Positions 27,141-36,576 are shown, counted from the stretch's first letter. The stretch: DNA of 64,000 nt from Parasporobacterium paucivorans DSM 15970 (GCF_900141895.1 NZ_FQYT01000013.1:1-64000); one strand, 5' to 3'. The notes: a model not told the origin generated them from the sequence alone. A program made the numbers and translations.

Positions 27141-27940
27141 TGAAAGTAGTAATCTTAGCAGGTGGGTTTGGTACAAGAATCAGTGAGGAGAGCCACTTAA
27201 TCCCGAAACCGATGATAGGTATCGGCGAGAAACCGATTCTCTGGCATATTATGAAGTACTATTCCTATTATGGATACAATGATTTCATTATATGCTGTGG
27301 ATACAAACAGTATGTCATCAAAGAATTCTTTGCAGACTATTATCTGCATATGTCCGATGTCACCTTTGATTTTACTGCTGAAAACAAGCTGGTGGTACAT
27401 AGCAATCACACGGAACCCTGGAAGGTTACTATAATCGATACAGGACTCAACACTATGACAGGAGGACGTATTAAACGCATACAGCCATTTGTTGGGAACG
27501 AAGCCTTTATGCTGACGTACGGGGACGGCTTATGCGATGCAGACATGAATGTCCTTGAAAACTATCATCATGCCCATGGAAAAATCGCCACGATTACAGC
27601 GATCCAGCCCGGGGGAAGGTTTGGAAGCGTTGATATCGATTCAAACGAGGATATCACCAGTTTCAAGGAAAAGGGGATCGAAGAGGGTGGATGGATCAAC
27701 GGGGGATTCATGGTGCTGGATCCGAGGATATTCGATTATCTTGACGGAGACGACTGCATTCTTGAAAAATACCCTCTTGTAACCCTTGCTGAACAGGGGG
27801 AAATTAAAGCCTTCAAGCATTATGGGTTCTGGCAGTGCATGGACACTATGCGGGATAAAATGCTTCTGGAAAGATTATGGGAAGAAGGCACTGCACCGTG
27901 GAGAATTTGGGAGGAACAGCAGACCGGATTTGTAAAATGA
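27140..27940 (+). CDS. rfbF: glucose-1-phosphate cytidylyltransferase (RfbF)
   Basis: The 266-residue protein begins with the nucleotidyltransferase signature VVILAGGFGTRISEES and PKPMIGIGEKPILWHIMKYY, with the length and spacing of RfbF. It has TYGDGLCDAD in the middle. It makes CDP-glucose from CTP and glucose-1-phosphate, the first step to CDP-3,6-dideoxyhexoses. The next gene is RfbH; the intervening enzyme RfbG is not present in the window. Confidence 0.93.
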   Translation: MKVVILAGGFGTRISEESHLIPKPMIGIGEKPILWHIMKYYSYYGYNDFIICCGYKQYVIKEFFADYYLHMSDVTFDFTAENKLVVHSNHTEPWKVTIIDTGLNTMTGGRIKRIQPFVGNEAFMLTYGDGLCDADMNVLENYHHAHGKIATITAIQPGGRFGSVDIDSNEDITSFKEKGIEEGGWINGGFMVLDPRIFDYLDGDDCILEKYPLVTLAEQGEIKAFKHYGFWQCMDTMRDKMLLERLWEEGTAPWRIWEEQQTGFVK

Positions 27941-27953
27941 TATGGGGGGGAAT

Positions 27954-29291
27954 ATGGGAGCAGATCATTTACGGAAAGAAATTATTGAACTGACAAAAAA
28001 ATATTATCAGGAAGAGTTTGCAAATCATAAGGAATTCTCGCCTGGAGACCGAATCAACTACTCTGGCAGGGTATTTGATGAAGACGAACTTGTATATCTG
28101 GTACAGGCTTCATTGGACTTCTGGCTGACGACGGGACATTATGCAGATGAGTTTGAACAGAATCTGGCCGGATTTCTAGGATTGAAATATGCATCTCTTG
28201 TAAATTCCGGTTCGTCAGCAAATCTGCTGGCCTTTATGGCCCTAACGGCACCGGAGCTTGGCGTGCGCCGGATTGAAGTGGGAGATGAGGTGATTACGGT
28301 GGCAGCCGGATTTCCGACAACCGTTACGCCAATCATTCAGTATGGTGCCGTCCCTGTTTTCCTGGATGTTACAATTCCACAATACAACGTGGATGTTTCC
28401 AAATTGGAAAAGGCCCTGTCCAATCGTACAAAGGCGGTTTTTTTGGCACATACTCTGGGAAATCCATTCGATTTGAAAACTGTGAAGGAATTCTGTACCC
28501 AGAATGGGCTGTGGCTGATTGAGGATAACTGCGATGCCCTGGGGTCCGTGTATTGTATGGACGGGGAATGCAAAAAGACAGGAACCTTCGGGGATCTTTC
28601 TACCTACAGCTTCTATCCGCCCCATCACATCACTCTTGGCGAAGGAGGCGCAGTCTGTACAGACAATCCTTTGCTGAACCGGCTCGTAAATTCCTACCGG
28701 GACTGGGGCAGGGACTGCTGGTGTAAATCCGGAGTCGATAACACATGTGGACGAAGACATGCCGGCCGGTTTGGACAGCTTCCGGAGGGATATGACCATA
28801 AGTATGTCTATTCCCATTTTGGGTATAATTTAAAGGCTACCGACCTGCAGGCATCCATTGGCTGTGCACAGATGAAGAAGCTCCCTGGTTTCATCGAAGC
28901 AAGGAAAAAAAATTGGAATAAGCTGAGACAGGAACTTGAAATCGTTTCGGACAAAATAATTCTTCCAGAGACGGCTTCGAATTCGGATCCAAGCTGGTTT
29001 GGTTTTCTGATGACGGTCAAGGAAAATGCAGGTTTTGCAAGAAATGAGCTTGCAAAGCACCTTGAAGAGAGAAATATCCAGACAAGATATCTTTTTGCTG
29101 GAAATTTCCTCAAACAGCCCTGCTTTGACGCAATGAGAGACGGCAATGGCGGATACCGGGTTGTTGACACCCTGGAGAACACAGACAGAATCATGAGCGA
29201 TTCGCTGTGGATAGGGGTTTATCCCGGGATGGATGATCGGAAGTTGGATTTTATGGTACAGTCAATTCTTGGATTTATACACAGCAGATAA
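27954..29291 (+). CDS. rfbH: CDP-4-keto-6-deoxyglucose 3-dehydrase (RfbH/E1)
   Basis: About 445 residues. It is a PMP-dependent aminotransferase-fold enzyme in which the usual Schiff-base Lys is replaced by His (SFYPPHHITLGEGG), diagnostic of E1/RfbH. Cysteines in DCWCKSGVDNTCGRR and nearby bind the [2Fe-2S] cluster. It removes the C3 hydroxyl of CDP-4-keto-6-deoxy-D-glucose. ATG 27954 follows a G-rich run; ATG 27942 is an alternative. The precursor-forming RfbG must be encoded elsewhere or be replaced. Confidence 0.93.
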   Translation: MGADHLRKEIIELTKKYYQEEFANHKEFSPGDRINYSGRVFDEDELVYLVQASLDFWLTTGHYADEFEQNLAGFLGLKYASLVNSGSSANLLAFMALTAPELGVRRIEVGDEVITVAAGFPTTVTPIIQYGAVPVFLDVTIPQYNVDVSKLEKALSNRTKAVFLAHTLGNPFDLKTVKEFCTQNGLWLIEDNCDALGSVYCMDGECKKTGTFGDLSTYSFYPPHHITLGEGGAVCTDNPLLNRLVNSYRDWGRDCWCKSGVDNTCGRRHAGRFGQLPEGYDHKYVYSHFGYNLKATDLQASIGCAQMKKLPGFIEARKKNWNKLRQELEIVSDKIILPETASNSDPSWFGFLMTVKENAGFARNELAKHLEERNIQTRYLFAGNFLKQPCFDAMRDGNGGYRVVDTLENTDRIMSDSLWIGVYPGMDDRKLDFMVQSILGFIHSR

Positions 29292-29304
29292 AGGGGAGAT
29301 GCGT

Positions 29305-30447
29305 ATGATTATCCGTGCAAAAACAAAGACTCTGTTTTCAGGAAAAGAACTGTCTGAGAGGCAGAAGAAAAATACAGAACTGAATATGTGCGAGCTGGAA
29401 GCTAAAGCAGAGATACTGGAATCTTATCCCAGAAGACTCGTATTTGAGCTGACAAATGCCTGCAACCTTAACTGTATTATGTGCGGGAGAAATGCCGCAA
29501 AATTTAAACCGACAGCGTTCGATATGGAGGTGTTCAGAAGTTTTGAACCGATGATGGACATTGTGGAGGAGGTAACCCTGATGGGATGGGGTGAGCCCAC
29601 CATCCATCCGCATTTTATTGAAATGCTTGAAATTATCCATAGGCATGGAGCCAGAAAATATTTTTGCACGAATGGGATGAATCTAAAGCAGATAAAGAAA
29701 GCATTATTTGATTATGAAGTGGATGTATTTGCCGTGAGTGTGGATGGAGCTACGAAGGAAACCAACAACAGGATCCGGAAAGGATCAGATCTGGATATGA
29801 TTGTCCGGGATTTGAAGGAAATTGAAAGAGAAAAAAAAGAACAGTGCCTGTCCTATCCTTATATCAATTTCGTATTCTGTGCCATGAAGTCAAACCTTCA
29901 TGAACTCCCGGATCTCATCCGGCTTGCCGCTGACATTGGCATCGAAGAAGTGAAAGTCGTTTATCTGACGGTATTTGGGGACGATATTCTGAACGAAAGT
30001 CTATGGGGGCAGGAAGAAGAGGTAAGGAGTGTATTTGGAGAGGCGGCGCAAATCGGAGAAGAACTTGGAATTCTCCTGAAACTGCCCTACATTTCGGGGG
30101 AAGATGAAGCAACCGAGAAATTGCATAAGGAATGTTATGTATCATGGAGAGATTTTTTTCTGGGTTCTGATGGCTATGTCAGACCATGCATGTCTACACC
30201 GGTACAGTTTTTCCGATACGATGTAAAGAACAGACCGGAATTCATGAGCGTCTGGAATGCTCCGGAATATCAGAAATACAGGTCTATCGTCAATGATCCG
30301 GAAAAAATGGAGAACCCATGCAGACGCTGCTATCAGTCATCCTACTGCAACTGGAACAAAAAAGAATCTTTCATACAAATTGGAGAAAACTTTTCTCCAG
30401 AATGGGAAAGTGAGAACAAGGGCCTGGGCAGGGAGGGTTCATTATGA
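29305..30447 (+). CDS. radical SAM/SPASM domain protein
   Basis: About 380 residues. The radical SAM cluster motif is CNLNCIMC (CxxxCxxC) near residue 49, followed by LMGWGEPTIHP. The C-terminal SPASM-type cysteines include CRRCYQSSYC. SAM radical enzymes in glycan loci can epimerise or dehydrate sugars or modify peptides; the substrate here is unknown. AAGGGGAG precedes ATG 29305. It overlaps the next gene by four bases. Confidence 0.85.
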   Translation: MIIRAKTKTLFSGKELSERQKKNTELNMCELEAKAEILESYPRRLVFELTNACNLNCIMCGRNAAKFKPTAFDMEVFRSFEPMMDIVEEVTLMGWGEPTIHPHFIEMLEIIHRHGARKYFCTNGMNLKQIKKALFDYEVDVFAVSVDGATKETNNRIRKGSDLDMIVRDLKEIEREKKEQCLSYPYINFVFCAMKSNLHELPDLIRLAADIGIEEVKVVYLTVFGDDILNESLWGQEEEVRSVFGEAAQIGEELGILLKLPYISGEDEATEKLHKECYVSWRDFFLGSDGYVRPCMSTPVQFFRYDVKNRPEFMSVWNAPEYQKYRSIVNDPEKMENPCRRCYQSSYCNWNKKESFIQIGENFSPEWESENKGLGREGSL

Positions 30448-32732
30448 AAAAAGCAGCCATAATGACTTGGTTTCATTATAATAATTTTGGGACAGCTCTT
30501 CAAGTGACAGCTCTGTACAATTCCATACGGAAAGCCGGTTATGAAGCAGACGTTATCCACTATGTTCCACACGGACGACTGGTGACTTTGAAGGATAAAA
30601 AGCATTTTGCGTATTATGCGAGGAAAGCCGTCAGGAAAATAACCCATGTGCACAAGGATGAACTGGAAATCCGGGATGAAAAACGGAATGCTGCCTTTGA
30701 AAAGTTCCGGGAACAGCATATTACTTTAACGTATAAATGCAGAACGGCTTCGGATTTATACAGATTGAATGACCTGTATGACTCGTTTGTCTGTGGAAGC
30801 GATCTGATCTGGTCGCCGTCCTGGTTCAATCCAAAGTATTTTCTGGATTTTGTCCGTGATACGGATAAGATGATTGCTTATGCACCCAGTATCGGCCAGA
30901 CGGATATACTGGATCCATGCGTGAAGAAAAGAATGAAAGAGAGTATAGAAAGATTCAGACACCTGTCGGTCCGGGAGGAGCAGGGTTCCCGCGCAATCAG
31001 ACAGATATGTGGAAAAGATGCATTTGTAGCCTTGGATCCCACATTTCTTCTCTCGGCGGATGAATGGACTGGTTTTGCGTCAGAAGGCAAGAGTGAAGAA
31101 CCTTATATATTGTCTTATTTTCTGGGGGATGACAACGAAGAGAACTGGCATCATGTGAAGATGCTTTCTGAAAAAATCAAAATCCCCGTGAAGGTCATCC
31201 CGGTATGCAACGATGATTATAAAAGGGGTTTTGCCGCGGAAGACGGAGTAGGCCCGGCGGAGTTCATACATCTGATCAGGGATGCGGCTTTCGTGTGCAC
31301 AGATTCTTTTCATGGCACGATATTTTCCATTATTTTCAAAGTGCCTTTTTATACGTATGAAAGGTATTCCAATAATGATAAAAATTCCCGGAATTCAAGA
31401 ATCCACAATATACTGCAAATATCGGGACTGAAGGAAAGGCTGGTCATAAACAAGTCTCAGGTAAACCCGGAACCGATGGACTGCAGATTTGAGGGGGCTA
31501 TGGAAAGGATTGAGGAGGAAAAACGGAAATCCCTGGTTTTCTTGCATGATGCGCTTTCCAAGAGTATGGCTTCCGAAAATCATCTTTCTTTTGAAATCAC
31601 CAATACCTGCTGCGGATGCGGATCCTGCCAGGCCATATGTGATCAGGGAGCCGTCCGGATAATACGAAACCGGGACGGGTTCTGGGCAGCGCAGGTAGAG
31701 CAGAAAAAGTGTACACGGTGTGGCGTGTGCGTAGAGGTCTGTCCCTTTAATGGGGAGACCACCGGAAATTTGAGTGAAAAGGAACAGGCGCTTTTTGCAA
31801 TCCGTTCCAGGGAAGAGAAAATCAGGAATGCCAGCGCATCCGGAGGAGCTGCGTACGAGATAGCCCGGATGCTCCATACTCGGGGATACATCATATCCGG
31901 CTGTTCATACGATGCCGGGAAGCGGGAGGCGTCCCATGAAATGGCCGTGGAGGGGGAAATGCTAAAATTAGCCAATTTCCAGGGATCCAAGTATATCCAG
32001 AGCAATTCGGCAGATCTGTTTTTGAAGGCAAAGAATATCCGGCAAAAGGCTGCAATTTTCGGAACGCCCTGCCAGATCAGCGGAATGGATAAACTGCTTC
32101 AAAAGGAAAACAGGCGGGATCAATTTGTTCTGGTAGATATTGTCTGCCGTGGGATACCTACCTGGAATCTATGGAAGAAATATCTGCAGCAGGGAGCCCT
32201 GGAACATGGATATGGGTTGGCCCCACGGGTTGTATTCCGGGATAAGTCGGGAGGGAAAAAAATCCACATCCGGATAGAGGGTAATGCAAAGGAGTATACT
32301 TGTACAGAAACGAAGGATTTATTTTACCGGTTTTATCTGCTGGGTCACGTATATATGCCATCGTGCTACGAATGCCTCTTCCGCCGGGGGTCCGCCGCAG
32401 ACATACGTCTGGGGGACTTCTGGGAGGGTCGTTACCGGGAACCCGGGGATAGGGCAACTTTGGCTGCTGCCTTTACCGCAAAGGGAAGAGAAGTGTTAGA
32501 AGAGCTGTGTAAAGGCGAACAGGTTGAGTCTGAAGCAATCCGACAAAAGGATATAAGGTCAGAGGAAAATATGGAAAATCCTATCAGGCCGGTATTCTAT
32601 GAAGACCTGATGAAAGATCTGTATGAGGAAGAGACCTCCTTAAAGGATCTGGCCGACATATACTGTTTAGGTTTTGAATCGGATAAAATCATGAAACCAG
32701 TATTGGGACTGTATGAAAAAATAAAAACCTGA
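30444..32732 (+). CDS. fusion of polysaccharide pyruvyl transferase and FrhB-like iron-sulfur protein
   Basis: The 762-residue protein has two halves. Residues 1 to about 375 are a pyruvyl transferase domain (FHYNNFGTALQVTAL, FVCGSDLIWSP, CTDSFHGTIFSIIF). From about 385 a two-[4Fe-4S] ferredoxin unit (CCGCGSCQAIC and CTRCGVCVEVCP) leads into a coenzyme F420 hydrogenase beta-subunit-like domain with FGTPCQISGM, FRRGSAADIRLGDFW. Both families occur as neighbours in polysaccharide loci, but one continuous chain is notable. It may couple a redox step to glycan modification. Start overlaps the radical SAM gene stop. Confidence 0.85.
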   Translation: MKKAAIMTWFHYNNFGTALQVTALYNSIRKAGYEADVIHYVPHGRLVTLKDKKHFAYYARKAVRKITHVHKDELEIRDEKRNAAFEKFREQHITLTYKCRTASDLYRLNDLYDSFVCGSDLIWSPSWFNPKYFLDFVRDTDKMIAYAPSIGQTDILDPCVKKRMKESIERFRHLSVREEQGSRAIRQICGKDAFVALDPTFLLSADEWTGFASEGKSEEPYILSYFLGDDNEENWHHVKMLSEKIKIPVKVIPVCNDDYKRGFAAEDGVGPAEFIHLIRDAAFVCTDSFHGTIFSIIFKVPFYTYERYSNNDKNSRNSRIHNILQISGLKERLVINKSQVNPEPMDCRFEGAMERIEEEKRKSLVFLHDALSKSMASENHLSFEITNTCCGCGSCQAICDQGAVRIIRNRDGFWAAQVEQKKCTRCGVCVEVCPFNGETTGNLSEKEQALFAIRSREEKIRNASASGGAAYEIARMLHTRGYIISGCSYDAGKREASHEMAVEGEMLKLANFQGSKYIQSNSADLFLKAKNIRQKAAIFGTPCQISGMDKLLQKENRRDQFVLVDIVCRGIPTWNLWKKYLQQGALEHGYGLAPRVVFRDKSGGKKIHIRIEGNAKEYTCTETKDLFYRFYLLGHVYMPSCYECLFRRGSAADIRLGDFWEGRYREPGDRATLAAAFTAKGREVLEELCKGEQVESEAIRQKDIRSEENMENPIRPVFYEDLMKDLYEEETSLKDLADIYCLGFESDKIMKPVLGLYEKIKT

Positions 32733-32743
32733 AAGAGGGAAGC

Positions 32744-33532
32744 GTGGCTGCCATGAAGGAAAAGCTTATCAGGAAAAAAAAACTGCTGACGGGAGCCGGT
32801 ATCGTACTCATACTGGCTGTAGTTATCCTGGCCGTACGGTTAACAGTCTGGCATGGTGATAATGATGAGTCGGGTAAGACAACTGCGGCAACTACTGAAT
32901 CGGCCTCTGCGACTGCTGAAACAGATGCGCAAACCTCAGAAACCACGATAAAGAACTCCTCATCCACTCCAGATCCGACTACTGCACCTACGTCCACTAC
33001 CCAGACAAATCCTCCAGAGAGACCAGACCAGCTGGTTGTATCGTTTTACAAAAGCTATTCCACAACAGAGGCATCCAACCAGTACGCCCTTTGGATAGAG
33101 GACAGCTCAGGAAGAGTTGTGAGGACGATTTTTGTCACCAGCTTTACAGCCACAGGAAACGAGCTGTCAGGCGGAGTGGCCGGATATACTTTCCGGGAGG
33201 ATGCCCTTCCTACTTGGGTTGCTAAAGCCGTGCCTCGCAATTTATCTGAAATCCAGCTCGATTCTATTTCTGGGGCAACACCTCTGGAAAGCGGCACAAG
33301 AGAATATAGATGGGATTTGAGGGATGAAACAGGAAATCCGGTACCGGACGGAGAATACACTCTCCAATTGGAAGGGACGCTGTACTGGTCCAGCGGAGTC
33401 GTCTTTTCAGGGCGGTTTACACTTGGTGCCGGTGCGGTTGGTGATATTGGCATCACAACCGCTTATAATTCCCAGGAACAGCAAAACCGGAATATGATTA
33501 CCGGAGTCCAGGCTTTCTTAATCCATAAATAA
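32744..33532 (+). CDS. membrane-anchored surface protein with DUF2271-like domain
   Basis: The 262-residue product has an N-terminal signal anchor (about 15-34), then a Ser/Thr/Ala-rich linker of about 60 residues and a C-terminal beta-rich domain with YALWIEDSSGRVVRT and YRWDLRDETGNPVPDGEYTL. It lies eleven bases after the FrhB fusion and before a terminator, so it ends the polysaccharide operon. Start GTG 32744 follows AGAGGGAA; ATG 32753 is an alternative. The role is unknown. Confidence 0.65.
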   Translation: MAAMKEKLIRKKKLLTGAGIVLILAVVILAVRLTVWHGDNDESGKTTAATTESASATAETDAQTSETTIKNSSSTPDPTTAPTSTTQTNPPERPDQLVVSFYKSYSTTEASNQYALWIEDSSGRVVRTIFVTSFTATGNELSGGVAGYTFREDALPTWVAKAVPRNLSEIQLDSISGATPLESGTREYRWDLRDETGNPVPDGEYTLQLEGTLYWSSGVVFSGRFTLGAGAVGDIGITTAYNSQEQQNRNMITGVQAFLIHK

Positions 33533-33547
33533 ATACATGGGATAAAT

Positions 33548-33618
33548 CGGAGCGGATGGCAATGTCATTGATTGTGACCAATCGTTGTCATTGCCAAATT
33601 CGCTCCGGTTCTTTATTT
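33548..33618 (+). terminator. terminator of the polysaccharide locus
   Basis: CGGAGCG (33548-33554) pairs with CGCTCCG (33601-33607) and GGCAATG (33558-33564) with CATTGCC (33589-33595). TTCTTTATTT follows. Confidence 0.8.
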
Positions 33619-33769
33619 AGCATAAAAGCTGATATATAATGAAGGTGAGGATAATGGTGGATTTGAGAAGCAGGATGGAATAAACATCCGGAGGTGGTAG
33701 GATATGTAGAATTCAGGAGATATCTGACTGCGATTATTATACCTGAAAACAGGAAAGAGGTGTAGGATC

Positions 33770-34330
33770 ATGAAAAGTAGGAAAAGTAGGAAAATCAGGT
33801 TGGGTATAGCTTTTATTGCCGCGATGGCACTGTTGCTTCCGGTATTGGCTGTCCCGGTATTTGCCGAAGAAATCTGCGTTGATCCAAATTGTGGAGAATA
33901 CTGCTGCTGTATAACGAATGAAACGGCGACGGGCGCCAACAGCTGGATTGACGGAACAGGAACCCGGATACTGCCAAAGGGAAACTGGTTCATGTACAAT
34001 TATTATAATGGAAGCAGGAGCACCTACCCGCTTCAGGCTGGCAATCCAGTTGGTGGACAGTGCCTGGTCGGAATATTCACGGTTGTAAGTCTTGGTGGCA
34101 ATATGTATAGGATTGATTACAATATGGCCCAGGGAATCGAAATGAATGGGGAAGTTTACAATGTCAGTATCATAGATGAACATTTAGGTATCAGTAATAC
34201 AATGAATTTCACTGGAGCTCCGGGAATTGATGACAATAAGGACTTTGGAGTACCATTCTATGATGCAGACGGGGCATTCTATATTTTCGCACACTTTGGA
34301 TTAGCGCTTGAGTGGGCCTGGTGGCTGTAA
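33770..34330 (+). CDS. secreted Cys-rich hypothetical protein, 186 aa
   Basis: A signal peptide (basic start, hydrophobic core, PVFAEE cleavage near residue 32) leads into a mature part with a cysteine cluster, ICVDPNCGEYCCC, then a glycine- and aromatic-rich domain ending FGLALEWAWWL. The family is not recognised. GAGGTG precedes the start and a strong bidirectional terminator follows, so it is monocistronic. It could be a small exported enzyme inhibitor or surface protein; nothing decides this. Confidence 0.7.
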   Translation: MKSRKSRKIRLGIAFIAAMALLLPVLAVPVFAEEICVDPNCGEYCCCITNETATGANSWIDGTGTRILPKGNWFMYNYYNGSRSTYPLQAGNPVGGQCLVGIFTVVSLGGNMYRIDYNMAQGIEMNGEVYNVSIIDEHLGISNTMNFTGAPGIDDNKDFGVPFYDADGAFYIFAHFGLALEWAWWL

Positions 34331-34371
34331 TTTTCAGAAGTCTAAACTCTTAAAATCTTTAATAGATAAAT

Positions 34372-34423
34372 AAAAAGATATCCGCCGGCTGTCGTTTCTT
34401 TAACAGCCGGCGGATATCTTTTT
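34372..34423. terminator. bidirectional terminator
   Basis: A 21-bp perfect stem (34372-34392 with 34403-34423) has A/T runs at both ends. It serves the plus gene at 33770 and the minus sortase operon. Confidence 0.92.
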
Positions 34424-34425
34424 AT

Positions 34426-35268
34426 TTATTTAACAGACTTCTTCATCGAAGCCGTCACCCCTATCAGGAATGCCGAAACGAGAAGCCATAAGAAGCCGAG
34501 TATAACAAAAACCTTTATCCCGCTGGAGAGATATCCTGAGACGAAATGATAGAAGTATTCAGGTTCAAGGTTGATCCTCTTATAGAAACCGGTCAGAAGA
34601 ACCAGCCCTGGAACGATAATGCACAGGAGTCCCGCAGATAAAGTGCTGTAGGTCAGGAAGCGCACAGCCTTATGCTTGAAATGATAAAGCCGGATCAGGA
34701 ACAAGGAAATCAGGATGGAAATCAGGATACTTACCGGGATGCCGATCATCATAACCGGAGCATATATATTCCTTGCCTGCACCAGGTATGTCAGAAAAGG
34801 GACTTTTATTTCATCGGTATAATCAGCTCCTGTCTGTTTTGCAAATTCATCCAGGTTGGCCAGCTGCTCCTGCGTTAAGGAAATACTTTGGCTTTGCATA
34901 TATGATAGGACATTGCTTTTAAGCGTTTCCGATACAGCAGTTGAGTCTGCCTCGTATTCGCGTCCTGCCAGTATGGCTTCAGCGTAAGCCTTAGTATCCA
35001 GGGCAACCATAGTAAGCGGGTAAATATCCGTAAGCGTCTCCAATGGAATTCCCGCCGGAATCGAAGCTGATTCCAGATTGTCGTAAAGCACGGTCTGCAG
35101 GCTTTTGAAATAGGTGCTGTCCAGCCGTTTTAAGACTGCATTGTCATGCAGAAAGCCTGCATAGATTCCTATTAAGCATGTCATGAGCGTCAGGACAAGT
35201 GTCAGGATGAAAGACATGATCAGGCTGATGATGTATCTCGTTGATGAGTTTTTTATTAAGCTCCGCAT
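34426..35268 (-). CDS. membrane protein of the sortase operon
   Basis: The 280-residue protein has an N-terminal membrane segment (about 10-38), an extracytoplasmic part of about 125 residues with many Gln/Ser/Leu, and three further membrane segments. Its family is not recognised. It follows the sortase gene by nine bases in the same operon, ahead of a strong terminator. It may help the sortase or its substrate. Confidence 0.7.
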   Translation of the reverse strand: MRSLIKNSSTRYIISLIMSFILTLVLTLMTCLIGIYAGFLHDNAVLKRLDSTYFKSLQTVLYDNLESASIPAGIPLETLTDIYPLTMVALDTKAYAEAILAGREYEADSTAVSETLKSNVLSYMQSQSISLTQEQLANLDEFAKQTGADYTDEIKVPFLTYLVQARNIYAPVMMIGIPVSILISILISLFLIRLYHFKHKAVRFLTYSTLSAGLLCIIVPGLVLLTGFYKRINLEPEYFYHFVSGYLSSGIKVFVILGFLWLLVSAFLIGVTASMKKSVK

Positions 35269-35277
35269 TCTGGTCTC

Positions 35278-35943
35278 CTATTCGATATCCGGTCCGGATA
35301 AACGTTTTGCATACACGAATAAACGGTCCTGTTTGGAGCCTGTCAGGCTGTCAAAAGGATAACAGGTGTACAGGATAAGCTGTTCAGTTTCGGCCGATAA
35401 ATCGTATGCGGAGGTATCTTTATAGTTGTGGACAGCTGCCTCCGTCACTTCATAAATATATTCTCCGTAGTTGGTCGAGTAGTTTATCCTGTCCCCGGGC
35501 TGGATGTACTGCAATGGCAGAAAGAAAGTGGTGTTATGACCGCCAACAAGAATCGTCCTGTTGAAACCGGGCAGGAAGCTTCCTGAAAACTGCCCTGCGC
35601 CCACCCGAAGTATGGCGTTGTCATCGCCCATATATACAGGAACATCAAGTCCGATCCTCTCGCAGCGGATGTTCCCGTAATGGGTTCCATAGTCGGGAAT
35701 CTGGATGCTGCTCAACGGAATGGTTTGCTGGTCAGAAAGAACCGCTCCGGTATAGATGGAATTCAAATCAGATGAGAAATCCGGAACTTCATCAGCCACC
35801 ATCATTCCTGCGACCGACAAGCCGGTATCTATAAGTGGTTTTGCGGCAAAATATATAAAGGCATATCCTGCTAAAGTAAAAAATAATGGCAGATAAAAAT
35901 ATGCCATTATTTTACTGAGATTTTTTTTCATTATCTTTTTCAC
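35278..35943 (-). CDS. class D sortase
   Basis: About 221 residues. An N-terminal membrane anchor is followed by the sortase barrel with catalytic His in LVGGHNTTFF, Cys in LYTCYPFD and Arg in KQDRLFVYAKR. The spacing and TCYPF fit class D. The start is placed at GTG 35943, after AAAGGAA; ATG 35931 is possible. Class D sortases attach proteins bearing LPxTA/G-like signals to the cell wall. It lies between its probable substrate gene and a membrane protein. Confidence 0.9.
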   Translation of the reverse strand: MKKIMKKNLSKIMAYFYLPLFFTLAGYAFIYFAAKPLIDTGLSVAGMMVADEVPDFSSDLNSIYTGAVLSDQQTIPLSSIQIPDYGTHYGNIRCERIGLDVPVYMGDDNAILRVGAGQFSGSFLPGFNRTILVGGHNTTFFLPLQYIQPGDRINYSTNYGEYIYEVTEAAVHNYKDTSAYDLSAETEQLILYTCYPFDSLTGSKQDRLFVYAKRLSGPDIE

Positions 35944-35953
35944 AATATTCCTT

Positions 35954-36529
35954 TTATGCTGTTTTAACAAAAAGTTTCTTTTTATTGGCAACTGCAATTC
36001 CTGCGATGGCCGCCACGGCTATGCCGGACAGGAGAATGGCCGTCGAATTTGTGGAAGCACCGGTCGCTTTGATGATGTCGGAATTTGAAAGAGTGGCTAC
36101 CACAGCGCCGGAAGAATTTTTAATGGTTAAAATATCGCTGGATGTATTGTAGGTCACGGAGTAATCCACAACTGCAGCAGCGGCAGACGTTTTATCAACA
36201 ATCTGTGTTTTGGCAGAGTTTGACAGCTGGCTGAGTTGAGACACGCCTTCAGCCTTTACGATGGCGGCTGCTGCATCGATTTGTGCATTTATACTAGAAG
36301 CCTCAGTTGCAGTGATGTCTACACCGTCTTTCATCATTTCTGTTTCGGCCATGTTGATATATTCAGCCGGAATCGCTATGTTGGTCCCATTCACGCTGAT
36401 TCCTGCCTTTAATTTTGTCAGTATGCTCTGTTCTGCATCATTGATTCCGGATGCTGCTGAAACGTTCACAGGCATGGCAATCAATAATAGTGTAGCGGTT
36501 AACAGTGCAAATAATTTCTCTTTTTTCAT
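35954..36529 (-). CDS. secreted protein, probable sortase substrate
   Basis: The 191-residue protein has a signal peptide (cleavage near VSAA), an Ala/Ile-rich body with INDAEQSILTKLKAGISVNG, and a C-terminus that looks like a sorting signal: IIKATGAST, then a hydrophobic stretch and a KKK tail. The signal lacks the canonical LPxTG, but position next to a class D sortase makes a variant signal likely. It is the first gene of the operon, with a strong promoter and GGAGGG site. Confidence 0.8.
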   Translation of the reverse strand: MKKEKLFALLTATLLLIAMPVNVSAASGINDAEQSILTKLKAGISVNGTNIAIPAEYINMAETEMMKDGVDITATEASSINAQIDAAAAIVKAEGVSQLSQLSNSAKTQIVDKTSAAAAVVDYSVTYNTSSDILTIKNSSGAVVATLSNSDIIKATGASTNSTAILLSGIAVAAIAGIAVANKKKLFVKTA

Positions 36530-36576
36530 TTTATACCCTCCGTTTTATGTTCTCATTTAAAGGTTATATTTTTCTC

